Shown: positions 1-8,470, counted from the first letter of the stretch. The stretch: DNA of 64,000 nt from Salibacterium lacus (GCF_042684865.1 NZ_JBHUML010000006.1:248001-312000), one strand, 5' to 3'. Translations and numbers: made by a program. The notes: generated by a model not told the origin, from the sequence alone.

Positions 1-196
1 TTACGTTTATTATAACCTGTCTTTAGGTAAACTACATGTTTTATGAAAACTCGTCACTTATTTTTCATTCACAAGCATACTCCAGTGCATCTAAAAAATA
101 AACCCTGAGGCTTAAAATAATAAAAATAGAAATTTTCTAACCAGTATGCGCTTGCAATCCCCGCCAAATCAAACGTTTACACACTTATACAGGAAA

Positions 197-212
197 TGTT
201 TCACGTGAAACA
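197..212. promoter_or_regulatory. parS: parS centromere site (ParB binding)
   Basis: The 16-base palindrome TGTTTCACGTGAAACA matches the Bacillus parS consensus at every position. ParB (Spo0J), encoded here at 45017-45862, loads on parS as a CTP-dependent clamp and recruits SMC condensin to the origin. It lies about 54 kb left of the dnaA start, within the origin-proximal zone where parS sites are expected. Confidence 0.95.
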
Positions 213-219
213 TTTCTTC

Positions 220-245
220 CAGTAGAACGTGATACTGCTTTTTTT
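220..245 (+). terminator. Weak terminator-like hairpin
   Basis: A five-base stem (CAGTA/TACTG) is followed by a run of eight T. It could end a rightward transcript entering from outside the window. The stem is short, so this is tentative. Confidence 0.35.
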
Positions 246-330
246 CCTACGAAAAACCTACAATGAATCATCCGACTCTGTATCATACTAAAACAATACG
301 CACTCTCTTTAACAGGAAAGGAAGATAAAC

Positions 331-1149
331 ATGGAAAAGCAGTGGTGGCTCAAGCCTCTTCCCCTTCAGCATATTACGCTGCAGACGAGAATCATCATGG
401 AGGTGAACCATGAATCATTCACTAATAGGGATGTCCCCTATCCCGCCAGCTTTCTCGCTGCCGGAAACATCGATTCTTCCTCTCTGGAGCGCTGGAAAGA
501 TGCGATTCATACCGTTCATAAGGAAGAGAAATCAATTTTTCTTCAGCTCGAGGCTGAAGGGGACGAGTTCCATACCGCCTCACGCAACACAGCCCTGCAT
601 GACATCCACCACATGATTCAAATTTATGCCGATAAAGCTGCTAAAGCGGAACAAGCAGGTTTTGATGGAGTAGAAATCCCGGGAACGAAAGGCTCCGTTA
701 TTCATTCTTTTGTATCCCGCAAGTCTAATGAACGAACCGGAAATTGGGGAGGTTCCCTAAACGACCGTCTTCACTTTCCTCTTGCTGTGGCAAGACATGT
801 ACGGGAATATACCAGATCGGATTTTCCCCTTTTCTTCAGGCTTCCTTCTGTGACAGATACCGATGCAGCAGAGGAACTTGCTATGATGGCGCGGCAGCTG
901 GAAGCTTCCGGTGTAGATTTATTTCATATTGGAAGTGAAACAGATAACCGTTCCACTAAAACATCTCTTCAGAACATCCTGCACACCGCTTCCTCTGTCA
1001 AAAATACCGTTTCCGTACCTGTTATTATCTCCACCGGTACCACAGAGGCAGTAACCTCCACCCAGCTGAAGGAAAAAAATCCTTTCGACGGCATTTCCGT
1101 ACACGAAGGAAATGAAAGTTGGAAGCGCTTGTTTTTGTCTGAAACATGA
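331..1149 (+). CDS. Degenerate Old Yellow Enzyme-like protein
   Basis: The 272-residue product resembles NADH:flavin oxidoreductases of the Old Yellow Enzyme/YqjM family, which are FMN-binding TIM barrels of about 340 residues that reduce activated alkenes. The recognisable core is AGFDGVEI...SNERTGNWGGSLNDR at about residues 110-145. In active members the stretch just after the VEI strand carries an HxxH pair that binds substrate and flavin; here it reads PGTKG, so both histidines are missing. The N-terminal third is shortened, and the C-terminal FMN-phosphate loop (usually G-x-G-R) is replaced by VHEGNESW. It is probably a non-catalytic or repurposed barrel. It is followed by hemQ after about 100 bases. 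The start is chosen from AAAGGAAG upstream. Family membership is fairly sure; loss of activity is inferred. Confidence 0.7.
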   Translation: MEKQWWLKPLPLQHITLQTRIIMEVNHESFTNRDVPYPASFLAAGNIDSSSLERWKDAIHTVHKEEKSIFLQLEAEGDEFHTASRNTALHDIHHMIQIYADKAAKAEQAGFDGVEIPGTKGSVIHSFVSRKSNERTGNWGGSLNDRLHFPLAVARHVREYTRSDFPLFFRLPSVTDTDAAEELAMMARQLEASGVDLFHIGSETDNRSTKTSLQNILHTASSVKNTVSVPVIISTGTTEAVTSTQLKEKNPFDGISVHEGNESWKRLFLSET

Positions 1150-1252
1150 CAGTTTCATGGAAAGAGGCTCCCAGGCGGCGCTCGTTTTTTTCGTATCGTT
1201 CCATTCATGGTATAGTATAAACAATGGATACTTTTCAAAGGAGTGATACATA

Positions 1253-2002
1253 ATGAGTGAACCTTCTCAAACGCTGGATGGCTGGTTCTGCCTGCATGAT
1301 CTCCGAAAAATGGATTGGGCAGCCTGGCGCCGGGTACCGGATGAAGAACGCCGCAGCATCGTTCAGGAATTTGTGGATATGGTGAATACATGGAAGGCTG
1401 TAGAAGAGGAAGAAACCGGGAGTTATGCTCTTTATACAGTGGTCGGTCATAAAGCTGATTTCATCATGGTCAATCTCCGTGACTCCATGAACGATCTGGA
1501 CCGCATCGAACAGGAATTTAACAAACTCCGTATCGCCGACTATACGACACAGACCTACTCGTATGTCTCTGTTGTGGAACAAGGGAACTACACCCCGCCA
1601 AAAGACGGCAGTGATCCGCTCGACAACCCGAATATGCGGGCAAGGGTCTACCCTGTTCTGCCGAAATGGAATCATATCTGCTTCTATCCAATGGATAAAA
1701 AGCGCGAAGGTGAGGATAATTGGTATTCCCTTCCCCTTGAAGAACGGGTTGAATTAATGAAAGCCCACGGAAAAACCGGACGGAAATACGCCGGTGAAAT
1801 CAAACAGATTATTTCCGGGTCCACCGGTCTTGATGACTGGGAATGGGGCGTTACTCTGTTTGCCCATGACGCCCTGCAGTTCAAAAAACTCATTTATGAA
1901 ATGCGCTTTGATGAAGTCTCCGCCCGCTACGGAAAATTCGGTGCCTTTTACGTCGGCAACCTTCTGGAACCGGATCAGGCACAGCTGTTTTTTGATATGT
2001 AA
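1253..2002 (+). CDS. hemQ: Coproheme decarboxylase HemQ (ChdC)
   Basis: HemQ carries out the last step of the coproporphyrin-dependent haem pathway of Gram-positives: hydrogen-peroxide-driven decarboxylation of two coproheme propionates to give haem b, in the cytoplasm. The 249-residue product has the full family length (chlorite-dismutase fold, YwfI in B. subtilis). Known functional residues fall at the numbering used for the Geobacillus enzyme: radical Tyr145 (in CFYPM), Lys149, and proximal haem ligand His172 (in KAHGKTG). The ribosome site AAGGAGTGAT precedes the ATG closely. A strong terminator follows, so it looks monocistronic or the end of a short unit with the preceding gene. Confidence 0.96.
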   Translation: MSEPSQTLDGWFCLHDLRKMDWAAWRRVPDEERRSIVQEFVDMVNTWKAVEEEETGSYALYTVVGHKADFIMVNLRDSMNDLDRIEQEFNKLRIADYTTQTYSYVSVVEQGNYTPPKDGSDPLDNPNMRARVYPVLPKWNHICFYPMDKKREGEDNWYSLPLEERVELMKAHGKTGRKYAGEIKQIISGSTGLDDWEWGVTLFAHDALQFKKLIYEMRFDEVSARYGKFGAFYVGNLLEPDQAQLFFDM

Positions 2003-2025
2003 GAAGCAACAGACGAAACAGTCCA

Positions 2026-2055
2026 AGCTGCCCCGGTATACGGGGCAGCTCTTTT
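2026..2055 (+). terminator. hemQ terminator
   Basis: A perfect ten-base stem AGCTGCCCCG / CGGGGCAGCT with a five-base loop is followed by CTTTTT. Confidence 0.9.
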
Positions 2056-2253
2056 TAGCTGCAGTGCCGTCTTTTTAAGAATTTCGGCTCTTTTTATACA
2101 TAATCCTGTTTTCCCGTTCATATCGTAGAGTAGATAATGCTGCAGTAAAAGTCCAGGCGTTCCTGTGCAGGGGCGCTTGGCCAGGTACTGCAGCCAGCTC
2201 CAGGAAACCCCACCATTTATACTTTCCTGATTACCAAGAAACGGGGTGATTTC

Positions 2254-2679
2254 ATCGCTGTTATCAAAGCGCCGACCGAAGATCTAAAAATGATGGCCCG
2301 TCTGATGCGGGCTGAAGCCGAAGGTGAAGGTAAGCTGGGTATGCTCCTGGCGGGTAATGTGATGGTGAACCGGGTGTATGCCCATTGCCTGGATTTTCAA
2401 AACATCCGATCCATTCCGCAGATGGTCTACCAATCCCCAGGTGGATTTGAAGCGGTACAGGAAAGCTATTTCTACCAGCGGGCACGAAGTCAGGATATAC
2501 GATTGGCCCGCCGACTTGTCCAGGGGCAGCGGTTCTCGCCTGCCGAAAATTCATTATGGTTTTACCGCCCGCAGGGAGACTGTCCGGCGGAATGGTTCGG
2601 CCAGCCGAATGTCGGTCGATACAAAGCCCACTGTTTCTTTTCTCCAACCTATGCAGACTGTTCCGAAGTGTATCGGTAA
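2254..2679 (+). CDS. cwlJ: Spore cortex-lytic enzyme CwlJ
   Basis: CwlJ degrades spore-cortex peptidoglycan during germination and is activated by Ca-dipicolinate. It sits in the coat/outer forespore membrane region and needs GerQ, which is encoded next. The product has the Hydrolase_2 (SleB/CwlJ) fold with the RAEAEGEGK catalytic-Glu motif near the N-terminus and PQGDCPAEW near the C-terminus. No ATG, GTG or TTG lies between the last in-frame stop (2146) and ATG 2290. The family N-terminus (MAVV-A-S-D) aligns exactly with codons from ATC 2254, and the ribosome site GGGGTGAT has ideal seven-base spacing to that ATC. I therefore place the start at ATC 2254 (141 residues, near the usual length). 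The conventional alternative is ATG 2290, which would drop twelve conserved residues. Confidence 0.88.
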   Translation: MAVIKAPTEDLKMMARLMRAEAEGEGKLGMLLAGNVMVNRVYAHCLDFQNIRSIPQMVYQSPGGFEAVQESYFYQRARSQDIRLARRLVQGQRFSPAENSLWFYRPQGDCPAEWFGQPNVGRYKAHCFFSPTYADCSEVYR

Positions 2680-2703
2680 TTCCAATCTGAAGGAGGACCT
2701 TTC

Positions 2704-3144
2704 GTGTACAATTATTATCCATGGTATCCTGCCCAGCAGTCCGGAGCCTGGTATCCGTACAGCCCGGATATGGGAATGAACCGTCAGAACAATAATGGCA
2801 GCGGCATGATGAACGGTGGTATGATGAATGGCAGTACCATGAACGGCGGTGCAATGAACGGCGGCGGACTGCCGATGGAGCAGTCCTATATCGAAAACAT
2901 CCTTCGGCTCAACAGTGGCAAACCAGCTTCGGTGTATATGACCTTTGAAGGAAACCCCGATTGGCAGTCGATGGTCTTCCGCGGCATTATTGAAGAAGCC
3001 GGGCGCGACCATATTGTACTTAGAGACCCCGACAGTGGAAAATGGTATCTGCTCTTGATGGTCTATCTCGATTACGTCGTATTCGATGAAGAAATCAATT
3101 ACCAGTACCCCTATAACGGGCAGAATCCCTCCCCTAATGGTTGA
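2704..3144 (+). CDS. gerQ: Spore coat protein GerQ
   Basis: GerQ is an inner-coat protein needed for CwlJ localisation and is cross-linked by transglutaminase Tgl. The 146-residue product has a low-complexity N-terminus rich in Tyr, Met, Asn and Gly (several MNGG repeats at about residues 30-55), then the conserved GerQ domain at about 60-135 (SYIENILRLN, GKPASVYMTFEGN, HIVLRDP). The start is GTG, 24 bases after the cwlJ stop, with GAAGGAGGA well placed. The cwlJ-gerQ arrangement fits their mutual dependence; expression in the mother cell is expected from the family, but I have not assigned a sigma-E promoter. Confidence 0.93.
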   Translation: MYNYYPWYPAQQSGAWYPYSPDMGMNRQNNNGSGMMNGGMMNGSTMNGGAMNGGGLPMEQSYIENILRLNSGKPASVYMTFEGNPDWQSMVFRGIIEEAGRDHIVLRDPDSGKWYLLLMVYLDYVVFDEEINYQYPYNGQNPSPNG

Positions 3145-3192
3145 AGATGTTTAAACCACTTGAACATGTGCAATATATACCAATAGACAACA

Positions 3193-3227
3193 GGCAGTGC
3201 GTGAATTCAACATGCACTGCCCTTTTT
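3193..3227 (+). terminator. gerQ terminator
   Basis: Stem GGCAGTGC / GCACTGCC is followed by CTTTTT. The bases just after it (about 3250-3264, GTGCCTGACACC) look like a fragment of an intergenic motif common in Bacillaceae. Confidence 0.85.
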
Positions 3228-3328
3228 GTCTTTATGACAAAAAAACGGAAAGTGCCTGACACCCGCTTGCGAAACTACCAGAAGGCACGGCCTATTTTTT
3301 ACCCCAAAAAAAATCCAGGCATTCCTCT

Positions 3329-3356
3329 TGAAAGTCAAAGATGGTCAGTGTACAAT
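3329..3356 (+). promoter_or_regulatory. clpE sigma-A promoter
   Basis: TTGAAA at 3329-3334 and TACAAT at 3351-3356 are separated by 16 bases. The promoter overlaps the first CtsR box and lies just upstream of the second, as expected for CtsR-repressed genes. Confidence 0.75.
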
Positions 3357-3384
3357 ATGATTTACAAGGTCAAAGATAGTCAAA
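3331..3384. promoter_or_regulatory. Two CtsR operator boxes
   Basis: The CtsR heptad repeat (consensus close to GGTCAAA-NAN-GGTCAAA) is seen twice. At 3331-3350 it reads AAGTCAAAGATGGTCAGTG, and at 3367-3384 it reads AGGTCAAAGATAGTCAAA, with a third half-site immediately after. Two CtsR sites around the promoter imply tight repression of clpE, relieved by heat or protein-misfolding stress. ctsR itself is not in the window. Confidence 0.85.
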
Positions 3385-3489
3385 GTCAAAGCAGATGATT
3401 TGAAACACTACAACCAAGGCGTTATCATGCCAATCAAGATAAATAATCAACGACCAGACAGTTTTAATGAATAAAGGAGGACACAAATA

Positions 3490-5643
3490 ATGAGAAGATG
3501 TGAATATTGCCAACAGCGCCCGGCGCGCATTGAGTTGAACATGAACATCAACGGCTACCAGCAGAAAATGAATTTGTGCGATATATGCTACCATGAAGTA
3601 CGTAATGAAATGAAACAGCCTTCCAACTTCGGAGGCGGACAGTCTTCTGCATTTGATCAATTCTTCCAGAACATGATGGGAGGACAGCAGCAGATGAACG
3701 GCGCCCAGGAACAGGGTGGACAAGCTCAGCAGGGCGGCGGAAACGGCGGTCTTTTGGATGACCTTGGGAAAAACCTTTCCGATGCTGCCCGCGCCGGCAT
3801 GATCGATCCGGTCATCGGCCGTGAGACAGAGGTGGAACGTGTTATTGAGACACTGAACCGCCGCAACAAGAATAACCCGGTGCTGATCGGGGAAGCCGGT
3901 GTCGGTAAAACCGCCATCGCCGAAGGACTCGCCCTCCGGATTACCGAAGGCGATGTACCAAACAAACTGAAAAACAAAGATATCTACCTGCTTGATGTTT
4001 CTTCCCTCGTCGCCAATACCGGTGTACGCGGACAATTCGAAGAAAAAATGAAGCAGCTTCTAAAAGAACTGCAGGAACGTAAAAACGTCATCGTCTTTAT
4101 CGACGAAGTTCATCAGATTGTCGGAGCCGGCTCTGCCGAAGGGTCATCAGACGCAGGCAACATCATGAAACCAGCCCTCGCACGCGGCGAAATTCAGGTC
4201 ATCGGTGCCACAACACTGAATGAGTACCGTAAAATTGAAAAAGATGCTGCGCTTGAACGCAGATTCCAGCCGGTTATGGTGAACGAACCAACCCTGGAAG
4301 ACTCCGTCAGCATTTTGAAAGGCCTGCAGAATAATTACGAAAAGTACCATCAGGTTTCCTATACGGAAGAGGCACTGGAAGCGTGTGTAAACCTGTCAAA
4401 CCGCTATATTCAGGACCGTTTCCTGCCGGACAAAGCCATCGACCTGCTCGATGAAGCCGGCTCGAAAATCAACCTGATTCACAGCGACGATGACGAACAG
4501 GAACTGCGCAGCCGTATCGAACAGACTGCCGCAGACAAAGAGAAAGCCACTCAGCAGGAAGACTATGAACGGGCAGCCCAGCTCCGCGATGAAGAAGCCA
4601 AGCTGCAAAAACAGCTTGAAGAATCCGAAGGCGGCAGTGATATCTCCAATCGCAACGCTTACGTGGATGTCGACACCATTCAGCAGATTGTAGAAAATAA
4701 AACCGGCATCCCGGTCCGTCGTCTGCAAAGAGATGAACAGCAGAAGATGAAAGACCTGCCGGAACGGCTCCGCGCAAGCGTCATCGGGCAGGATGAAGCA
4801 GTCAGCAAAGTCGCCCGCTCCATCCGCCGTAACCGCGCCGGACTGCGCAGAGGCACACGCCCAATCGGTTCCTTCCTGTTTGTCGGACCGACCGGCGTCG
4901 GAAAAACCGAGCTGTCCAAGTCTCTTGCCAGAGAAATGTTTGGCGACAGTGAAGCGATGATCCGTCTTGATATGAGTGAGTATATGGAAAAACACTCTAT
5001 CTCCAAACTCGTCGGTTCGCCGCCTGGATACGTAGGACATGACGAAGCAGGACAGCTGACCGAAAAAGTGCGCCGTCAGCCGTACAGCATCATTCTGCTC
5101 GACGAAATCGAAAAAGCGCACCCCGACGTGCAGCACATGTTCCTGCAGATCATGGAAGACGGCCGTCTGACCGACAGCCAGGGCCGTACCGTGAGCTTTA
5201 AAGACACGGTGCTCATCATGACATCCAACGCCGGCTCCAACGTGAAACACGTCACCGTCGGCTTTGGAAACGAAGATGCGGTAGAACCACGCTTGATGGA
5301 ATCCCTGTCGGACTACTTCAAGCCCGAATTCCTGAACCGGTTTGACAGCATCGTGTCCTTTGAAGAACTGAAGAAAGAAGACCTTGTTACCATCGTGGAT
5401 CTCATGCTTGAAGACATTGTCGACGCAGCCAAGGATCAGAATCTCAACGTCACCATCTCTCAGGAAGCCAAAGAGATGCTGGCCGAAGAAGGATATGACC
5501 CGGCATTCGGTGCCAGACCGCTGCGCCGCGTCATTGAAGAAAAAGTCGAAGACGGCATCGCCGACCTGATGCTCGAAGAAGAAAACATCGAAAACATCCA
5601 GGTCAACGTCGAAGACAACGACATCTCCGTCGTTAAAGCATAA
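3490..5643 (+). CDS. clpE: ATP-dependent Clp unfoldase ClpE
   Basis: ClpE is a HSP100 AAA+ unfoldase that dissolves aggregates and feeds ClpP; it also helps destabilise CtsR. The 717-residue product starts with the diagnostic zinc finger (Cys4, Cys7, Cys30, Cys33) and a Gly/Gln-rich linker. The first AAA module has Walker A GEAGVGKT (134-141) and Walker B VFIDE. A UVR-type coiled coil (QEDYERAAQLRDEE) follows at about 355-385, and the second AAA module has GPTGVGKT near 466 and LLDEIEKAHP near 535. The zinc finger separates it from ClpC. The ribosome site AAAGGAGG is followed by ATG, and the gene is monocistronic between the CtsR promoter and a strong terminator. Confidence 0.97.
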   Translation: MRRCEYCQQRPARIELNMNINGYQQKMNLCDICYHEVRNEMKQPSNFGGGQSSAFDQFFQNMMGGQQQMNGAQEQGGQAQQGGGNGGLLDDLGKNLSDAARAGMIDPVIGRETEVERVIETLNRRNKNNPVLIGEAGVGKTAIAEGLALRITEGDVPNKLKNKDIYLLDVSSLVANTGVRGQFEEKMKQLLKELQERKNVIVFIDEVHQIVGAGSAEGSSDAGNIMKPALARGEIQVIGATTLNEYRKIEKDAALERRFQPVMVNEPTLEDSVSILKGLQNNYEKYHQVSYTEEALEACVNLSNRYIQDRFLPDKAIDLLDEAGSKINLIHSDDDEQELRSRIEQTAADKEKATQQEDYERAAQLRDEEAKLQKQLEESEGGSDISNRNAYVDVDTIQQIVENKTGIPVRRLQRDEQQKMKDLPERLRASVIGQDEAVSKVARSIRRNRAGLRRGTRPIGSFLFVGPTGVGKTELSKSLAREMFGDSEAMIRLDMSEYMEKHSISKLVGSPPGYVGHDEAGQLTEKVRRQPYSIILLDEIEKAHPDVQHMFLQIMEDGRLTDSQGRTVSFKDTVLIMTSNAGSNVKHVTVGFGNEDAVEPRLMESLSDYFKPEFLNRFDSIVSFEELKKEDLVTIVDLMLEDIVDAAKDQNLNVTISQEAKEMLAEEGYDPAFGARPLRRVIEEKVEDGIADLMLEEENIENIQVNVEDNDISVVKA

Positions 5644-5660
5644 ATCAGACAAAGAAACAA

Positions 5661-5710
5661 AAAAGCCATGGACTCACCTCCCCGCGGGATGTGCGTGTCC
5701 ATGGCTTTTT
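5661..5710. terminator. Bidirectional terminator between clpE and the SLH gene
   Basis: Stem AAAAGCCATGGA / TCCATGGCTTTTT encloses a GC-rich loop. T runs on both strands let it end the two converging transcripts. Confidence 0.9.
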
Positions 5711-5791
5711 TTGTGATGGTTTCTGTTTTCTCTGGTAAAGCACCCTGCATCATATAACTTTTCCATGGTTTCTTTTCACAGCCTGATCGCA

Positions 5792-6868
5792 TTAATCGGA
5801 AACAGTGGAAAAGCTTTCGAACGTCAGCCCTGAATCTTCCTGTTGGATCATGGACTCATGGGTATGGGTGATGCCCGGATTCTGTCGTGTCACGGTGATC
5901 GTCAGACGGAGTTTTTGGTTCTCCATCGACTCCACCTGCACATCATGCTCATCATAGGTTTCCGGAATCGCCGCCATGCTGCCTTCCTGGAACGTGTATA
6001 CATCTCCCTCCCGGTCATAAAACCGGTTAAAGTACGTATCCACGACGTCTTCGGAATAGAGCGCACCAAGGTGGGCATACATCGTTTGTTTTTCTTCTTC
6101 TGAAATCGTCCATATTCTCTCAGACAGCGGCAGGCTCAATACATTCATCATCCAGCTCTCTGCCTTTTGAACCGCTGCGATCATGTCTTCCTCCTCCGCG
6201 TCCCGGAAAGATACGTCCATCTCCGGTGGCGGCAGTTCCTGCACCTGCTCTTCTAAGGAAACAGGTCCTTCCAGCCGCTGTGTATCATCCATCGCACGGG
6301 CCAGAAAAACAGAAAACTGGGCGCGGGTAATGGGCTCCCCGGGCTGAAAACTTTTTCTGTCCTCCATTCCGCTTGCAATGCCCTGCCTTGTTACCGCTGC
6401 AATCTCCTCCAAAGCCCAGTACTCCGCTCTTACATCTTCATAATACACGCCGGACGCGGATGGCACATCAAACGCCCTTGATATTAACACAGCCGTTTGA
6501 GCCCGTGTCATTGGTTCGCCTGGCCGGAATTCTCCATCGCTCCCCTGCATGATATCTTCATCCGCCAATGCGGCTATCGAACCGGAGTGAGGGGTGTCTT
6601 CGTCCACATCAGTAAAGGCAGACATGGATCGGTTTCCAACGTTTACATCCAACGCATCAGCTGTCATTCCGGCAGCTTGATGGCGGGTTATCTCGTCCCC
6701 CGGTGCAAACGATCCGTCCGAATCCCCTGATATAACATTTTGTTCCGTAAGATAAGCGATTTCTTCCCCGGCCCAGAAATTCTCTCCTATGTCGTCAAAC
6801 GAGGTTTGGGCCGCTGCTGTTCCACCTGCTGCGGCAAATAAAACGATAAAACCGATGCTTTTTTTCAT
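5792..6868 (-). CDS. Exported protein with three SLH domains
   Basis: The 358-residue product begins with a signal peptide (MKKSIGFIVLFAAAGG..AAAQT). Three consecutive S-layer homology domains follow at about 20-190; each has the FxD..W...I..L...G...G pattern and a TRAQ/TRHQ signature. SLH trimers bind pyruvylated secondary cell-wall polymers, so the protein should be displayed on the wall. The last ~150 residues, after an acidic linker, match no family I know; they look like a small alpha+beta domain. The start at 6868 has AGGAGGGGAG six bases upstream; the longer in-frame extension lacks a ribosome site. It is a single gene that converges with clpE. Confidence 0.85.
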   Translation of the reverse strand: MKKSIGFIVLFAAAGGTAAAQTSFDDIGENFWAGEEIAYLTEQNVISGDSDGSFAPGDEITRHQAAGMTADALDVNVGNRSMSAFTDVDEDTPHSGSIAALADEDIMQGSDGEFRPGEPMTRAQTAVLISRAFDVPSASGVYYEDVRAEYWALEEIAAVTRQGIASGMEDRKSFQPGEPITRAQFSVFLARAMDDTQRLEGPVSLEEQVQELPPPEMDVSFRDAEEEDMIAAVQKAESWMMNVLSLPLSERIWTISEEEKQTMYAHLGALYSEDVVDTYFNRFYDREGDVYTFQEGSMAAIPETYDEHDVQVESMENQKLRLTITVTRQNPGITHTHESMIQQEDSGLTFESFSTVSD

Positions 6869-7104
6869 AACTCCCCTCCTATGGATAATGAGCAGACAGA
6901 CAATTTTACTTTTTTTTACATATGGTTGTGTCTCTACAGTATCATTATCTGCTCCAAACCCGCAACCATGAAAACCAACTGATTTTGTCAAAAATTGCGA
7001 CATTAATACCTTGAATGTCATAAAACGTCCATTGTTCTCTATGAGCGGCCATGCTATGCTGTTAATGGAGAAAACACTTTCATGCGATGAGGTGAACGAT
7101 AAAT

Positions 7105-7431
7105 ATGCTTTCTTCTGGAATTGGCAGGCTCCGCGCGGCAGGAATGCTGGAAGGTCTATCCTTCATTATTCTGTTGTTTGTGGCCATGCCTTTGAAATAC
7201 GGTCTTGGTATGGATATGGCGGTAACCATTGTGGGGGCCGCCCACGGCGGTTTGTTTATTTTATACATGCTGGCGGTGCTGTTTGTCTGGATTCAGCGGC
7301 GCTGGCCGGTTCCAAGAGCTATGATTGCGGCGGTGGTGTCCGTCATTCCATTTGGTCCGTTTGTGTTTGACCGAAGCCTCCGCAAAGAAGAAGAACTCGG
7401 AACCGCTCCGGGAAACGCCATCGGCCTGTAA
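7105..7431 (+). CDS. DUF3817 small membrane protein (YdzA-like)
   Basis: The 108-residue product has three hydrophobic segments and the DUF3817 pattern GRLRAAGMLEGLSF near the N-terminus, then KYGLG and AHGGLF. B. subtilis YdzA belongs to this family, and some family members are fused to integral membrane proteins of unknown role. ATG 7105 follows GAGGTGA. A terminator lies ten bases after the stop, so it is probably monocistronic. No function can be given. Confidence 0.8.
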   Translation: MLSSGIGRLRAAGMLEGLSFIILLFVAMPLKYGLGMDMAVTIVGAAHGGLFILYMLAVLFVWIQRRWPVPRAMIAAVVSVIPFGPFVFDRSLRKEEELGTAPGNAIGL

Positions 7432-7440
7432 AAAAAAGTT

Positions 7441-7477
7441 CGTCCCTGTAACATATGAGTTGTCAGGGACGTCTTTT
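7441..7477 (+). terminator. Terminator
   Basis: Stem CGTCCCTG / CAGGGACG with a 15-base loop is followed by TCTTTTT, just after the DUF3817 gene. Confidence 0.85.
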
Positions 7478-7545
7478 TGTGTGCATGGCCAAAGCTTGCT
7501 GTACATACGTATCACTAGAAAAATATGAACCGAAGGAGACTTGTT

Positions 7546-8361
7546 ATGTTCGAATGGAAAAATATTTTGAGAGGCCTGGCTATGGGGGCCAGCGATCTCA
7601 TTCCCGGTGTCAGCGGCGGCACCATCGCTCTTGTGCTCGGCATTTATCACCGGCTGATCGCCGCCATCAATAACCTGTTCAGCAGGCAGTGGAAAGAACA
7701 GCTCGGTTTCTTTATTCCGCTCGGTATCGGGATCGGCGCCGCCATCTTCAGTTTAAGCAATGTGCTTGAATGGCTCTTGGCTGACTATCCGCAGCCGACC
7801 TTTTTCCTGTTTATGGGGTTGATCCTCGGGACGATTCCCCTTTTGCTCCGCGAAGCTGATTATAAACGGGCGTTCAAAGGCCATCATTATGTCATTGCAG
7901 GGGTTGCCGCGATACTTGTCATTTTATCCGGCCTTTTCCGGGGAGAAGAGAGTGCGGTCATGGAATCTCTGTCCGCCTCCGATTATCTTATCTTCTTTTT
8001 CGCAGGCTGGATCGCAAGCACGGCCATGATTCTCCCCGGTGTCAGCGGTTCCTTTATTTTGCTGCTTCTCGGTGTGTACAGCACCGTTATTCATGCTGTG
8101 AGCTCGCTTCAGTTTTCCGTTCTCCTTGCGGTAGGTGCAGGAATTGTTGTCGGCCTGGGGATTATGAGTAAACTCCTCCACTACCTGCTGCGACGGCACA
8201 CTGCCGGAACCTACGCCGTGATGACAGGCCTTTTAATCGGATCATTGTTCGTCATATTCCCAGGACTCGGTGCCGGCTTTATCCAGTTTTTCGTCAGCAT
8301 TATCACCTTTGCCGCCGGATTGGTCATTGCAGCGGTGCTCGGAAAAATGGAACGCAGGTAA
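7546..8361 (+). CDS. DUF368 membrane protein, PopT-type undecaprenyl-phosphate transporter candidate
   Basis: The 271-residue polytopic protein carries the DUF368 signature twice: GASDLIPGVSGGT near residue 15 and MILPGVSGSF near 165, an internal duplication typical of the family. DUF368 proteins (PopT in S. aureus) recycle undecaprenyl phosphate across the membrane for wall synthesis, sharing this role with DedA-family UptA; DUF368 is reported to matter more at alkaline pH. About eight to nine hydrophobic segments are visible. The start at 7546 is preferred because AAGGAGA is well spaced; an ATG 21 bases upstream overlaps that site. A DedA-like protein is encoded at 16617-17207. The transport role is inferred from the family. 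Confidence 0.85.
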   Translation: MFEWKNILRGLAMGASDLIPGVSGGTIALVLGIYHRLIAAINNLFSRQWKEQLGFFIPLGIGIGAAIFSLSNVLEWLLADYPQPTFFLFMGLILGTIPLLLREADYKRAFKGHHYVIAGVAAILVILSGLFRGEESAVMESLSASDYLIFFFAGWIASTAMILPGVSGSFILLLLGVYSTVIHAVSSLQFSVLLAVGAGIVVGLGIMSKLLHYLLRRHTAGTYAVMTGLLIGSLFVIFPGLGAGFIQFFVSIITFAAGLVIAAVLGKMERR

Positions 8362-8425
8362 TATAAAGGGAGAACTGGATTTCCAAGTGCTTCTGCTGCT
8401 CCTCACAGCTGCCGGCAAAGACTAA

Positions 8426-8452
8426 AAACCACCTCCCAACAGGTGGCTTTTT
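8426..8452 (+). terminator. Terminator
   Basis: Stem CCACCT / AGGTGG with a six-base loop is followed by CTTTTT, downstream of the DUF368 gene. Confidence 0.7.
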
Positions 8453-8470
8453 AATAGAATGATTTAAATA

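Larger units (their letters stand above)
1..330. other. Intergenic region with parS
   Basis: No convincing gene is seen here. It holds a perfect parS palindrome at 197-212, a weak terminator-like hairpin at 220-245, and the leader of the gene at 331, whose ribosome site AAAGGAAG lies about ten bases before the ATG. Confidence 0.6.

Noticed and set aside
2264..2854. Open frame on the minus strand across cwlJ and gerQ
   Set aside because: It covers two conserved spore genes on the other strand and reads as Cys/His/Ser-rich noise.
3141..3398. Open frame after gerQ
   Set aside because: It runs through the gerQ terminator, the clpE promoter and the CtsR boxes, and lacks a ribosome site of its own.
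4396..5652. Long open frame (418 codons) on the minus strand inside clpE
   Set aside because: Its translation is low-complexity and hydrophobic-aromatic, it has no family resemblance, and clpE on the plus strand is unmistakable.
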